Positions 26,412-34,746 of a stretch of 64,000 bases of DNA are shown piece after piece; positions within the stretch are counted from its first letter, which is position 1, and every line of letters starts with the position of its first letter. The stretch comes from Pseudomonas frederiksbergensis (GTDB lineage: Bacteria > Pseudomonadota > Gammaproteobacteria > Pseudomonadales > Pseudomonadaceae). The notes beneath the pieces are model-generated. The model was given only the letters and a program-made list of their open reading frames with translations. It was not told the DNA's origin and ran no database searches. The translations under genes were made by a program, and so were the position numbers. The DNA is taken from assembly GCF_000802155.2 (NCBI RefSeq), contig NZ_JQGJ02000005.1, positions 1 through 64,000 of the forward strand, read 5' to 3'.

Positions 26412-28089
26412 AAAACACACCAAACTTCTAGCAATAACTATAACCACAATCATCGCACTTAAACTGATTACACTTGCCCCTCCACTGTTACTCGGAACCA
26501 TCATCGACACCCTGCAAGGCAATAGAAATCCAGCATCCAGCACCCTGCTCGCACTGACGACAGGCCTAATTGTCGCTGGATGTATTCATGCCATCATCAC
26601 TCCTCTGCAACTCCATGCGCTGTCCAAGCTGGTACAGAACATTATCATGAACGCTTCCATCGAGTGGATCACCGAACTTATAGGCAAAGAGTTTTCGTCT
26701 TTCAGTTCCTGGAGAATCGGCCACTTCACAAAGTCGGTCGAGCGCGGAATTACCGCTCACGAACAACTGCTCACTTTCATTGTAACCATTGCGCCTCCCG
26801 CACTCCTGGAGTTCATAGTTGTTGGGGGGGCTTTTATTTACATAGGGGGCGGTGAAATTTTTTTGAGCATGACGGCGTCCGGAGTTATCTATCTGGCTAC
26901 CACCCACCAAATTATTAAATGGCGAAGAAAGCACATCGATGCAGTCAATGAACAGGAAGATGAGTTAAGCGCACTTCTCTACAACACCCTCAACGCGGCG
27001 AAAAACATAAAACTGGAAGGTGCCATACCTACTGCCCTGCATCCTTTGAACGCGGCGTTCAGACGTTATGCCGGCGCTGCTGTGACTACGGCATCCTCTG
27101 GCGGCCTGCTGAGCACCGCCAAGATATTGTTCGTAAGCCTTTCCACTGGGGGGTTGCTCTACTGGGGCGTCGTGGACCAATTGTCGAGCCAGCCCAGCAT
27201 CAGCGTCGGACAGCTGGTGGCCATTTTTTCAATCGCGGGGAGTTATCTGCTCAGTATTTCAACCTTGACTGAAGGGTATCGTGTTCTTGATCAGTTCCTG
27301 GCAGACCAGCGTCAATTTCAAGGGCTGTTATCACTTCCGGACTTCGATCGCAGCAATCGGCTGGCCTTGGTTGATTCCCGGCGCTCCTCAGTTCTGGAAC
27401 TCGGACCCTGCGAAGTGGAGGGAACGGGACCGCTTCGCCTGTCGATCAAACGCTCCCTGGCATTTGTTCAAGGGCAGTCAGTGGCCGTTACGGGCCCTAG
27501 CGGCGCAGGCAAAACCACTTTTCTGGAAGTCCTCGCCGGGCTTGATGCATCAAGGCGAGACCTACTGAGCATCGACTTGGTACCGGTTTCACTTTTGACC
27601 GGCCAAGCCCACTTGGACGCCTTGAGATACTGCCCCCAACAACCGCGATTTCTGGAAGGTTCTTTTGAACAATCGGTTCTGTTCGGAGGCAGCGCATCGC
27701 CGATGTTGTCTAGAGCCATACGGCAATTGGAACTGGATGAAATTGTGGCAACACGGCAGGTCAGCGAAAATGCATCGAATATCTCCGGAGGCGAAGCTAA
27801 ACGCCTATCACTGCTGCGCCTTATCAACAAACCCGGAAAATTCAATATGTTCGACGAGCCAAGCGCATCCATCGAACCCAGGCTGACCACGCCTCTATGG
27901 GACCTGTTATTCGACGTTTTTGCCGGGCAAGGGTTGATATGTGTCACTCATGACGTTGACCACCTGCATCGGTTTGACCGGGTCATTGTGATGCATGACG
28001 GGGCAATCGTGGAGGACGGTCCGTGGCTGGATCTTATCGACAGGCCAGCAATCAAGCTGCTGGTGGATGAGATTCGGATGCAGAACTAG
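26374..28089 (+). CDS. Orphan ABC exporter, fused membrane and ATPase domains
   Basis: The 571-residue half-transporter has six membrane segments (about 15-290) followed by an ABC ATPase. Walker A is GPSGAGKTT at 374-382, the signature is ISGGEAKR from 470, Walker B is FNMFDEP with D494/E495, and the H-loop histidine is H526 in CVTHD. It would act as a dimer in the inner membrane. Type-1 exporters of this shape carry lipids, peptides or drugs, but no substrate is evident. Codon use and base composition are AT-richer than the adjoining kgu and MoxR genes, and no partner genes are obvious, so it looks acquired. AGGAG lies 8 bases before the ATG. Confidence 0.88.
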   Translation: MHSIRAMIKNAYRKHTKLLAITITTIIALKLITLAPPLLLGTIIDTLQGNRNPASSTLLALTTGLIVAGCIHAIITPLQLHALSKLVQNIIMNASIEWITELIGKEFSSFSSWRIGHFTKSVERGITAHEQLLTFIVTIAPPALLEFIVVGGAFIYIGGGEIFLSMTASGVIYLATTHQIIKWRRKHIDAVNEQEDELSALLYNTLNAAKNIKLEGAIPTALHPLNAAFRRYAGAAVTTASSGGLLSTAKILFVSLSTGGLLYWGVVDQLSSQPSISVGQLVAIFSIAGSYLLSISTLTEGYRVLDQFLADQRQFQGLLSLPDFDRSNRLALVDSRRSSVLELGPCEVEGTGPLRLSIKRSLAFVQGQSVAVTGPSGAGKTTFLEVLAGLDASRRDLLSIDLVPVSLLTGQAHLDALRYCPQQPRFLEGSFEQSVLFGGSASPMLSRAIRQLELDEIVATRQVSENASNISGGEAKRLSLLRLINKPGKFNMFDEPSASIEPRLTTPLWDLLFDVFAGQGLICVTHDVDHLHRFDRVIVMHDGAIVEDGPWLDLIDRPAIKLLVDEIRMQN

Positions 28090-28373
28090 CGAAATATGGT
28101 GCTGGATCTGCTGCCGTCATCGTCGGATCGCCGCCGGAGCAGGCTCGCTCCTTGCTGACGGTGAAAAGTTGGCCGGGGGGCAGGTTCTGCTTCGGGCTTG
28201 TCCGGTTTGGGGTTTAGGTAATGGTCGAGGACTCGGTCGGTGACTTCGTCGTGTTTTGGGACTTATTTTTTGGGCGCGGTGAGGTCGGATCGGTGTCCGG
28301 GGGATTGGGGGTAGCTTTGAACATATATAGAACCTCATGTGGGATAGGAGGAACCACCACCTCGCTACCAAAC
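28090..28373. other. Non-coding GC/G-rich stretch with a REP-like palindrome
   Basis: GGAGCAGGCTCGCTCC at 28136-28151 is a REP-like inverted repeat just after the exporter. The rest is G-rich on the plus strand and has no gene with a ribosome site. The compositional break from the AT-rich exporter is sharp. Confidence 0.45.
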
Positions 28374-28507
28374 GGATAACGTAGCGGCGACGCCGCACAT
28401 CGGCTCGGCCACCCACGAGCCCCGCGAAGCGATGGCGCGTTGTGCGAAGGAGAACCTGCTGGCGGCGTTGGCGGGGGAACGGCCGATGAATCTGGTGAAT
28501 GCGGGGG
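28374..28507 (+). pseudogene. Fragment duplicating the 3' end of kguD
   Basis: These 134 bases align without gaps to 25755-25888 of kguD with about 18 differences by my count. The frame reads DNVAATPHIGSATHEPREAM, matching KguD from residue 278 including the catalytic histidine segment. There is no start, no Rossmann domain and a foreign C-terminus, so it is a remnant. Most differences are synonymous, as expected of sequence from a related strain or an old duplication. Confidence 0.85.
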
Positions 28508-28575
28508 TGAGGCGGAAGAAAGCTACGGAACTTTCATTATTCAACCGAAATAACGTTCGTTGAGCCCTGGCAGAA

Positions 28576-28610
28576 AAGCTCGTATCGATAGCCCTAAGCG
28601 ATACGAGCTT
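28576..28610. terminator. Hairpin terminator, probably bidirectional
   Basis: AAGCTCGTATCG and CGATACGAGCTT are perfect 12-base arms around an 11-base loop. On the minus strand the stem is followed by a T-run, suiting the 62-residue gene that ends at 28646; on the plus strand AGTTTATTTC follows. Confidence 0.8.
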
Positions 28611-28645
28611 AGTTTATTTCTTACGACAGGACCCTCCACCCAAGA

Positions 28646-28834
28646 CTAAAATCGACCATCGTCAGGCTGATCAAGCATTTTATTAATCAACTCTTTCACG
28701 TGCTGCGCAGTTTCACACAACATGGTAATGGAATTTCCTGACGTATCGAAACCTTGAAATGAATACGCCTGATAGGCGGGATCATGCTCGCGAATAATGT
28801 ATCCTCTATACGGTGTATCCTTTGGATAGCTCAT
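28646..28834 (-). CDS. Hypothetical 62-residue protein
   Basis: The ATG at 28834 has AAGGA 8 bases upstream, and the 62-residue frame ends just before a strong hairpin, so this is a well-formed small gene. The protein (MSYPKDTPYRGYIIREHDPA...) is cytoplasmic-looking, with a beta-rich N-terminal half and a helical end (AQHVKELINKMLDQ). It is not a shadow of another gene. I do not recognise the family. It sits in the accessory patch beside the orphan exporter and an IS fragment. Confidence 0.6.
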   Translation of the reverse strand: MSYPKDTPYRGYIIREHDPAYQAYSFQGFDTSGNSITMLCETAQHVKELINKMLDQPDDGRF

Positions 28835-29453
28835 CAATTCAATCCTTCTCGCTAATTAAAGTAAATTTCGCGCTAAGTATTCACTTGGCAACTTCAGGCT
28901 AAAACCAGAAGCAAACCTTGCCTACTGTCAGAAGTAACAGGTGCAGTGAAAAAACCTCTCTGTTTATACGGCTTTGAAATAAGCGCCTTGACGTTGCTGC
29001 CCCACTAGCTCTAACAAATATAGACAACAGCAGGATGCCTTTACCTTCTCGGTTTCGTGGATCGTCTTGTACAAAACACTGCGTTTTCCGTACTTTTTTG
29101 TAAATGCCGCGCCGGGCTGCAATCTGCCAAATGAGCTCGCGCCCAGCGTGTTCTTCGCGCTTCTCGGCCCAGGGTAACCCGCATCGGCGCAGACCACGTT
29201 TTCTTGCCAGGTCAGGGCGCATTGAAGTTGAAAGTCCCGCCGTCATCGCGAGCAAGCTCGGCTCCCGCACATGATCTGTGGCGTTCCCGGCTCCTGCGTC
29301 CCCCGCCGCCCCCACGCCAGGTCCAAACCGATCACAAATCCGCACACCCATCAAAATCCCGTTAGTCGCCACCCCCCGCCATGCATTAAAGTAACGCCCC
29401 CAGCCCCGGCGTTATCCGAACGCCTGGGCCACCCTTTCCAGGAACAGTCATCG
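28835..29453. other. Intergenic region with IS remnant and REP half-element
   Basis: Between the 62-residue gene and the MoxR gene lie AT-rich sequence (28835-29030), the transposase fragment (29036-29222) and a REP-type core TCGCGAGCAAGCTCGG at 29246-29261. The last 190 bases return to normal high-GC sequence and precede the MoxR operon, so its promoter is probably here. Confidence 0.5.
29036..29222 (-). pseudogene. Decayed IS5-family transposase fragment
   Basis: Three short frames read in order on the minus strand rebuild the C-terminal DDE region of an IS5-type transposase. They are ALTWQENVVCADAGYPG, then in a second frame AEKREEHAGRELIWQIAARR, then back in the first frame KKYGKRSVLYKTIHETEK. 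Two frameshifts break the sequence, and both the N-terminal part and the expected VEHPFRVIKRQFG end are missing. It is an inactive scar of an insertion sequence at the right side of the accessory patch. Confidence 0.75.
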
Positions 29454-30413
29454 ATGGAACATCGTGAAGCGCTGCTGGCGCTGCGAACCTTTCTTTCTAC
29501 GCAGATTCTCGGCCAGGAAAAACTCATCGAGCGCCTGCTCATCGCCCTGCTTGCCGACGGGCACATGCTGGTGGAAGGCGCGCCAGGGCTGGCCAAGACC
29601 AAGGCGATCAAGGAGCTGGCCGAAGGGATCGAAGCGCAGTTCCATCGTATTCAGTTCACGCCCGACCTGTTGCCGGCCGACATCACCGGTACCGAGATCT
29701 ATCGTCCGGAAACCGGTAGTTTCGTGTTCCAGCAGGGGCCGATCTTCCACAACCTGGTACTGGCGGACGAAATCAACCGGGCCCCGGCAAAGGTTCAGTC
29801 GGCCTTGCTCGAAGCGATGGCCGAGCGGCAAGTCAGCGTCGGACGCAGCACCTATGAACTGTCCCCGCTGTTCCTGGTGATGGCGACTCAGAACCCGATC
29901 GAGCAGGAAGGCACCTACCCCCTGCCCGAGGCCCAGCTCGACCGGTTCCTGATGCACGTCAAGATAGGTTTCCCCGACGCTGCGGTGGAGCGCCGCATCC
30001 TGCAACAGGCCCGGGGTGAGGCACTGAACGGCGAGACCAAGCCCGAGCGGCGCGTCAGCCAACAGGCGATCTTCTCGGCGCGCAAGGAAATCCTCGGGCT
30101 GTACATGGCCGACGCCGTGGAGGAGTACCTGGTGCAACTGATCATGGCTACCCGCAACCCGGCCAAGTTCGACCCCGAGATGGCCGAGTGGATCGCCTAC
30201 GGCGCCAGCCCACGCGGCTCGATTGCCCTGGATCGCTGCGCCCGCGCCCACGCCTGGCTGGCCGGGCGTGATTTCGTCAGCCCGGAAGATATCCAGGCCG
30301 TGCTGTTCGACGTGCTGCGCCATCGCATCATCCTGTCGTTCGAAGCCGAGGCCGCCGGCATTGACCAGGACCGGGTCGTGCAGCGGATTCTCGACGTCGT
30401 CGCCGTCGCTTGA
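29454..30413 (+). CDS. MoxR-family AAA+ ATPase
   Basis: The 319-residue ATPase has Walker A GAPGLAKT at 42-49, Walker B LADEINRAP with D105/E106, and sensor and lid segments (MATQNPIEQEGTYPLPEAQLDRF split across 140-165). MoxR ATPases act as chaperones that activate or assemble proteins with VWA domains, and the operon here supplies two such proteins plus BatD. The chosen ATG follows AGGA at 29440 and removes a long proline-rich upstream reading with no homology. The stop overlaps the DUF58 start. Confidence 0.94.
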   Translation: MEHREALLALRTFLSTQILGQEKLIERLLIALLADGHMLVEGAPGLAKTKAIKELAEGIEAQFHRIQFTPDLLPADITGTEIYRPETGSFVFQQGPIFHNLVLADEINRAPAKVQSALLEAMAERQVSVGRSTYELSPLFLVMATQNPIEQEGTYPLPEAQLDRFLMHVKIGFPDAAVERRILQQARGEALNGETKPERRVSQQAIFSARKEILGLYMADAVEEYLVQLIMATRNPAKFDPEMAEWIAYGASPRGSIALDRCARAHAWLAGRDFVSPEDIQAVLFDVLRHRIILSFEAEAAGIDQDRVVQRILDVVAVA

Positions 30414-31369
30414 GTATCGACGTCGTGAATGACCCACTCGCGCCCGTCCCGGGCATCCGCGTCAGCCTTTCGGAGCTGATCGAGATGCGCCATCGCGTGC
30501 GCGAAGTGCAGTTGTTCTCCACGCCCGGCCAGCGCAGCCCGCTGATCGGCCTGCACCACTCCAAGCTGCGCGGGCGCGGGGTGGATTTCGACCAGGTGCG
30601 GGTCTACCAGGCCGGCGATGATGTGCGCACCATCGACTGGCGGGTCACAGCGCGGACCCAAGAGCCCCACACCAAACTGTTCCATGAAGAACGCGAGCGG
30701 CCGATCTTCATCATGATCGAGCAGAGCCATCGCCTGTTCTTCGGTTCCGGACTGATTTTCAAGTCGGTGCTGGCCGCCCGCGCCGCGAGCCTGATCGGCT
30801 GGGCCGCGCTGGGGCACAACGACCGGGTCGGCGGACTGGTGTTCGGCAACAACACCCACTACGAAGTCAAGCCGCGGCGCAGCAAACAGAGCCTGCTGCA
30901 ACTGCTCAACCGCCTGGTGCGAGTCAATCAATCGCTGCACACCGACGGCGAGTCAGACCGCGACTCGTTCGGTGTTGCCTTGCGCCGGGCCCGGGAAGTC
31001 CTGCGTCCAGGCAGCCTGGCGATCGTGATCTGCGACGAGCGCGCCTTGTCCGACAGCGCCGAGCAGCAACTGAGCCTGCTGTCGCGTCATTGCGACCTGC
31101 TGCTCTTGCCGCTGTCCGACCCGCTGGATCACGCCCTGCCCGCCGCCGGATTGCTGCGTTTTGCCCAGCGTGGCGAGCAATTGGAGCTCGACACACTGAA
31201 TCTCGAGTTGCGCCAGACGTATCGTGCCCAGGCCGAAGCGCGGCTGATGCGCTGGGAGATGTTGGCCCAGAAGCTGCGAATCCTGATGCTGCCCTTGAGC
31301 ACCCAGGGCGACATGGTCGAACAATTGCGCGAGTACCTGAACCCCAAGCGACCGGGGAAAGCCCGATGA
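30410..31369 (+). CDS. DUF58 domain protein of the MoxR operon
   Basis: The 319-residue protein carries the DUF58 signature around GRGVDFDQVRVYQAGDD and IDWRVTARTQEPHTKLF, at about residues 55-90. It is a degenerate VWA-like fold with no MIDAS metal site. The start is probably the TTG at 30410, overlapping the MoxR stop (TTGA); a GTG at 30425 is the alternative. DUF58 proteins follow moxR genes almost everywhere and are thought to form part of the same membrane-linked complex. Confidence 0.9.
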   Translation: MSIDVVNDPLAPVPGIRVSLSELIEMRHRVREVQLFSTPGQRSPLIGLHHSKLRGRGVDFDQVRVYQAGDDVRTIDWRVTARTQEPHTKLFHEERERPIFIMIEQSHRLFFGSGLIFKSVLAARAASLIGWAALGHNDRVGGLVFGNNTHYEVKPRRSKQSLLQLLNRLVRVNQSLHTDGESDRDSFGVALRRAREVLRPGSLAIVICDERALSDSAEQQLSLLSRHCDLLLLPLSDPLDHALPAAGLLRFAQRGEQLELDTLNLELRQTYRAQAEARLMRWEMLAQKLRILMLPLSTQGDMVEQLREYLNPKRPGKAR

Positions 31370-31860
31370 GTAGCCTGGACCAGTTGCAGCCACTCATGAC
31401 CCCGCCGCCCATCGGATTCTGGCCGCCCGCGCCGGGCTGGTGGCTGTTGCTGGTGCTGCTGCCCCTGCTGGGTGTGGGTGTATGGCAATTGCGCCGATTC
31501 ATTCCCGTCAAGCGCAGCAACGCCCGGGCCGAGCAACCGCTGGATCCGGTGCGCCTGGCCGCGCTGGCCGAGCTCGCCCTGCTGCCCAAGCCCTACGACG
31601 GCGCGCCGGCCGGCGCCTGGTTGCAACAGCTCAATGGGCTGCTCAAGCGGTTGTGCCGCAACCACTATCCCTACAGCCAGAGCCACACCCTCAATGGGCG
31701 CAAATGGCTGGCCTTCCTGGATAACCGCTGCCCGGCCGCCGGCCTGACCCGGTGGATGATCCTCGTGGAGGGCGCCTACAAGCCTGAATGCAAGCTCGAT
31801 GACAAAGCCATCGCCGGCCTGACCCAAGCCGTCGAGATATGGATTCGCAAACATGTTTGA
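31366..31860 (+). CDS. DUF4381 membrane protein of the MoxR operon
   Basis: The 164-residue protein has one strong membrane segment (GWWLLLVLLPLLGVGVW, about residues 25-42) and a cytoplasmic domain with a conserved HTLNGRKWLAFLD stretch. The family always occurs in MoxR/VWA operons. The start overlaps the DUF58 stop as ATGA and the end overlaps the next gene by eight bases, so expression is tightly coupled. Confidence 0.9.
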   Translation: MSSLDQLQPLMTPPPIGFWPPAPGWWLLLVLLPLLGVGVWQLRRFIPVKRSNARAEQPLDPVRLAALAELALLPKPYDGAPAGAWLQQLNGLLKRLCRNHYPYSQSHTLNGRKWLAFLDNRCPAAGLTRWMILVEGAYKPECKLDDKAIAGLTQAVEIWIRKHV

Positions 31861-32932
31861 GTTCGCCTGGCCGTGGGTCTTCATCCTGTTGCCGTTGCCC
31901 TGGCTGATGCGCCTGGTGTTGCCGGCTGCGGACAGTGGCGAGCCGGCGCTCAAGGTCAGCTTCCTGGATGAGCTCGAAGGATTGGTGGGGCGGCGGGCCC
32001 GGGCCAATTTACCGACATGGCGCCAGCAGGCTCCCTTCATCCTGCTTTGGCTTTTGCTGTTGATCGCCGCCGCCCGCCCGCAGTGGCTGGGCGAGCCGTT
32101 GCCGATCGCCGCGAGCGGTCGCGACCTCCTGGTGGCGGTGGACGTGTCGGGCTCGATGGATTTTCCCGACATGCAATGGCAGGACGAAGACATCAGCCGT
32201 CTGGCGCTGGTGCAGCGCATGCTCGGCGACTTCCTCGAAAGCCGCGAAGGTGATCGGGTCGGCCTGATTCTGTTTGGTACCCAGGCGTATCTGCAGGCGC
32301 CCCTGACATTCGATCGCCACACCGTGCGGCGCTGGCTCGACGAAGCGCGCGTGGGCATCGCCGGCAAGAACACTGCCATCGGCGACGCCATTGGCTTGGC
32401 CCTCAAGCGCCTGCGTCAACGTCCGGCGCAGAGCCGCGTGCTGATCCTGGTGACCGATGGCGCCAATAATGGCGGCCAGATCGATCCGCTGACCGCCGCG
32501 CGGCTGGCTGCCGATGAAAGCGTGAAGATCTACCCGATCGGCGTAGGCGCCGACCCGGAGCAAAGTGGCAGCGCCGGCTTCCTGGGCGTCAACCCGAGCC
32601 TGGACCTCGACGAAGCGACACTCAGGGAAATCGCCCAAGTCACCGGCGGCCAATATTTCCGGGCCGAGGATGGCGAGCAACTGTTGGCGATAAAGGCGAC
32701 CCTTGACCAACTCGAACCGGTGACCCAGCAACCAACCCAAGCCCGCCCGGCCCATGCCTTGTATCATTGGCCCCTGGCCGTTGCGCTGGTATTGAGCATG
32801 TTGCTCGTGGCCCGGGAACGTTGGCCGGACAATCCGTTGCAACGCCTGTTCATCCAGCCGCTGTTCCAACCCTCGCACCCCTCCGAATGGCGCCAGCGGC
32901 TCAAGCGCCTGCGACTGCGGAGGCGCCGATGA
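31853..32932 (+). CDS. VWA-domain membrane protein (BatA type)
   Basis: The 359-residue protein has two N-terminal membrane segments (about 7-24 and 60-75), a VWA domain with an intact MIDAS D97-S99-S101 (DVSGSM), the second-loop TDG (ILVTDGANNGG), and a C-terminal membrane segment near 305-320. It is anchored in the inner membrane with the metal-binding domain between anchors. In Bacteroides and other species the Bat proteins affect stress or oxygen tolerance. The ATG overlaps the DUF4381 end. Confidence 0.92.
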   Translation: MFEFAWPWVFILLPLPWLMRLVLPAADSGEPALKVSFLDELEGLVGRRARANLPTWRQQAPFILLWLLLLIAAARPQWLGEPLPIAASGRDLLVAVDVSGSMDFPDMQWQDEDISRLALVQRMLGDFLESREGDRVGLILFGTQAYLQAPLTFDRHTVRRWLDEARVGIAGKNTAIGDAIGLALKRLRQRPAQSRVLILVTDGANNGGQIDPLTAARLAADESVKIYPIGVGADPEQSGSAGFLGVNPSLDLDEATLREIAQVTGGQYFRAEDGEQLLAIKATLDQLEPVTQQPTQARPAHALYHWPLAVALVLSMLLVARERWPDNPLQRLFIQPLFQPSHPSEWRQRLKRLRLRRRR

Positions 32933-34746
32933 TCGCGCTCTGGCCGCATTGGCTGCGCCCCGGTTTCATTCTGCTGCTGCCGTTGCTGGGCTGGCTGCTC
33001 TGGCAGCTCTGGCATCGGCAAAAACGCGTGGGCCGTTGGCAAATGATCCTGCCTGCGGCATTCCATGGAGTGCTGCTCAGCGGTGGCAGCGGTCGCGAAA
33101 GCAAGCTGCCCTGGATCGCCCTGGGCCTGGGCTGGCTCTTGATGGTGCTGGCCTTGCTTGGTCCCAGCTGGACACGCGTCGAACAGACCAGCCAGAAACC
33201 CGCCGATCCGTTGGTGATCATCCTCGAACTGACGCCAGAGATGCTCGCCACCGACGTCCCGCCCACCCGTTTGGAACAAGCCCGGCGAAAAGTGCTGGAC
33301 GTGCTGCACAACCGCAGTGACGCCCAGACCGCGATCATCGTGTATTCCGGTAGTGCCCACACCTTGGTGCCGCTGTCCGATGACCTGGCCACCAGCGCCA
33401 ACCTGCTCGAAGCGCTGGCGCCATCGATCATGCCCCAAGGCGGCCATCGCGCCGACCTGGCCGTGAACAAGGCCATGGCCCTGCTGGACCAGGCCGGGCT
33501 CGGCCACGGTCGGATCCTGCTGATCGCTTCGTCCCTGAACGAGCAGGAACGCCAAGGCATCCGCCAGGTCCTGGACGGCTCCGCCACCCGCTTGCTGATG
33601 CTCGGCCTTGGCACCCGCGAAGGCGCGCCGGTGGCCCAGGACGATGGCAGTTACCTGAAGGACGCCCAAGGCGCGATCCTGGTGCCGCGCCTGGACAGTC
33701 CGGGCCTCAAGTCCTTCGTCAGTGAGCTGGATGGCCGCTATCGCCCGGCGCGTCTGGACGACAGTGACTTGCGCGGCCTGGGCCTGCTGGACGGGCCGCG
33801 CCAACTGCGCAGCGATGGCCAGACATTGCGCCTCGACACCTGGGCCGACCAGGGTTATTGGCTGCTTTTGCCGTTGTTGTTGCTGGCAGCGTGCGCCGGG
33901 CGGCGCGGTTGGCTTTTCTGCCTGCCGCTGTTGTTCGTATTGCCGCAAACCGGCCACGCTTTCGAATTCCAGGATTTGTGGTTGCGTCCCGACCAGCAGG
34001 GCCAGCATCTGCTCAAGCAAAAACGCCCGGCCGAGGCCGCTGCCCGTTTCGAAGACAGCCAATGGCAAGGCGTCGCCCTGTACGAAGCCGGCGAGTACAG
34101 CGAAGCGGCCCGACGATTTGCAGAAGGCAACGACGCCCGTTCCCACTACAATCGCGGCAATGCCCTGGCCCGCAGCGGTGAGCCGGAGGCGGCGATCGAT
34201 GCCTATGAGCAGGCCTTGGAATTGCAACCGGACCTGCGCCCGGCGCAGACCAACAAAGCCCTGGTCGAAAGCCTGCTGAAAGAACAGACTCCGCCCCCGG
34301 ACGAGCCCAAGCCTGCCGAAAACCAGGAACAGCCTGCCACGGAGCAACCGCAGGAGGCCGACAGGCCGAGCCAGTCATCCGAGCAGGGCCATCCCTCCTC
34401 CGAAGCGACAGCCACGCCGGATGACGCCCCGGCGTCCGAGGCCCCACCGCCCGGCGCCCAGGATGTGCCAGGCAGCGAGTTGCCCGACGAGCAGACCACC
34501 ACCCCGCCGCTTCGCCCGGCGGCGGGTCAACGCAACGAAGAAGAACAACGCCAGGCGCTGGAACAATGGCTGCGCCAGATCCCGGATAACCCAGGTGAGC
34601 TGCTCAGGCGCAAATTCTGGTACGAACAGCAAAGCCACCAGGCCCAGGAAAAAACCAATGACCCGCTTCACCGCCTACCTCCTCGTCTTGCTGTTCTGGG
34701 CTGCCGGGTCCCAGGCTGCGCAGTTGACCGCCAGCGTGGATCGTAG
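32929..34746 (+). CDS. VWA + TPR membrane protein (BatB/BatC-like fusion) with degenerate MIDAS
   Basis: The 605-residue protein combines an N-terminal VWA domain between membrane segments with a TPR region at about 375-450 (SHYNRGNALARSGEPEAAI, AYEQALELQPDL) and a low-complexity Pro/Glu/Gln linker (about 450-545). The MIDAS motif that is DxSxS in the preceding protein is E100-x-T102-x-E104 here, so metal binding is doubtful. The ATG overlaps the previous stop (ATGA). The frame runs 89 bases into the BatD gene. One extra A in the A6 run at 34649-34654 would instead end it at TGA 34659, overlapping the BatD ATG, like other junctions in this operon. Confidence 0.88.
   Translation: MIALWPHWLRPGFILLLPLLGWLLWQLWHRQKRVGRWQMILPAAFHGVLLSGGSGRESKLPWIALGLGWLLMVLALLGPSWTRVEQTSQKPADPLVIILELTPEMLATDVPPTRLEQARRKVLDVLHNRSDAQTAIIVYSGSAHTLVPLSDDLATSANLLEALAPSIMPQGGHRADLAVNKAMALLDQAGLGHGRILLIASSLNEQERQGIRQVLDGSATRLLMLGLGTREGAPVAQDDGSYLKDAQGAILVPRLDSPGLKSFVSELDGRYRPARLDDSDLRGLGLLDGPRQLRSDGQTLRLDTWADQGYWLLLPLLLLAACAGRRGWLFCLPLLFVLPQTGHAFEFQDLWLRPDQQGQHLLKQKRPAEAAARFEDSQWQGVALYEAGEYSEAARRFAEGNDARSHYNRGNALARSGEPEAAIDAYEQALELQPDLRPAQTNKALVESLLKEQTPPPDEPKPAENQEQPATEQPQEADRPSQSSEQGHPSSEATATPDDAPASEAPPPGAQDVPGSELPDEQTTTPPLRPAAGQRNEEEQRQALEQWLRQIPDNPGELLRRKFWYEQQSHQAQEKTNDPLHRLPPRLAVLGCRVPGCAVDRQRGS

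Noticed and set aside
28117..28416. A 99-codon minus-strand frame after the ABC exporter
   Set aside because: No ribosome site, Pro/Arg/Ser-rich composition and overlap with a REP-like palindrome suggest it is not coding.
28374..28563. A functional second KguD-like gene
   Set aside because: Only the last 45 or so codons match, with no start, no nucleotide-binding domain and a non-homologous tail.
34649..34654. Programmed -1 frameshift site in the VWA/TPR gene
   Set aside because: The zero-frame codons AAA ACC do not allow proper re-pairing after a -1 slip, so a simple homopolymer length change is the better explanation.
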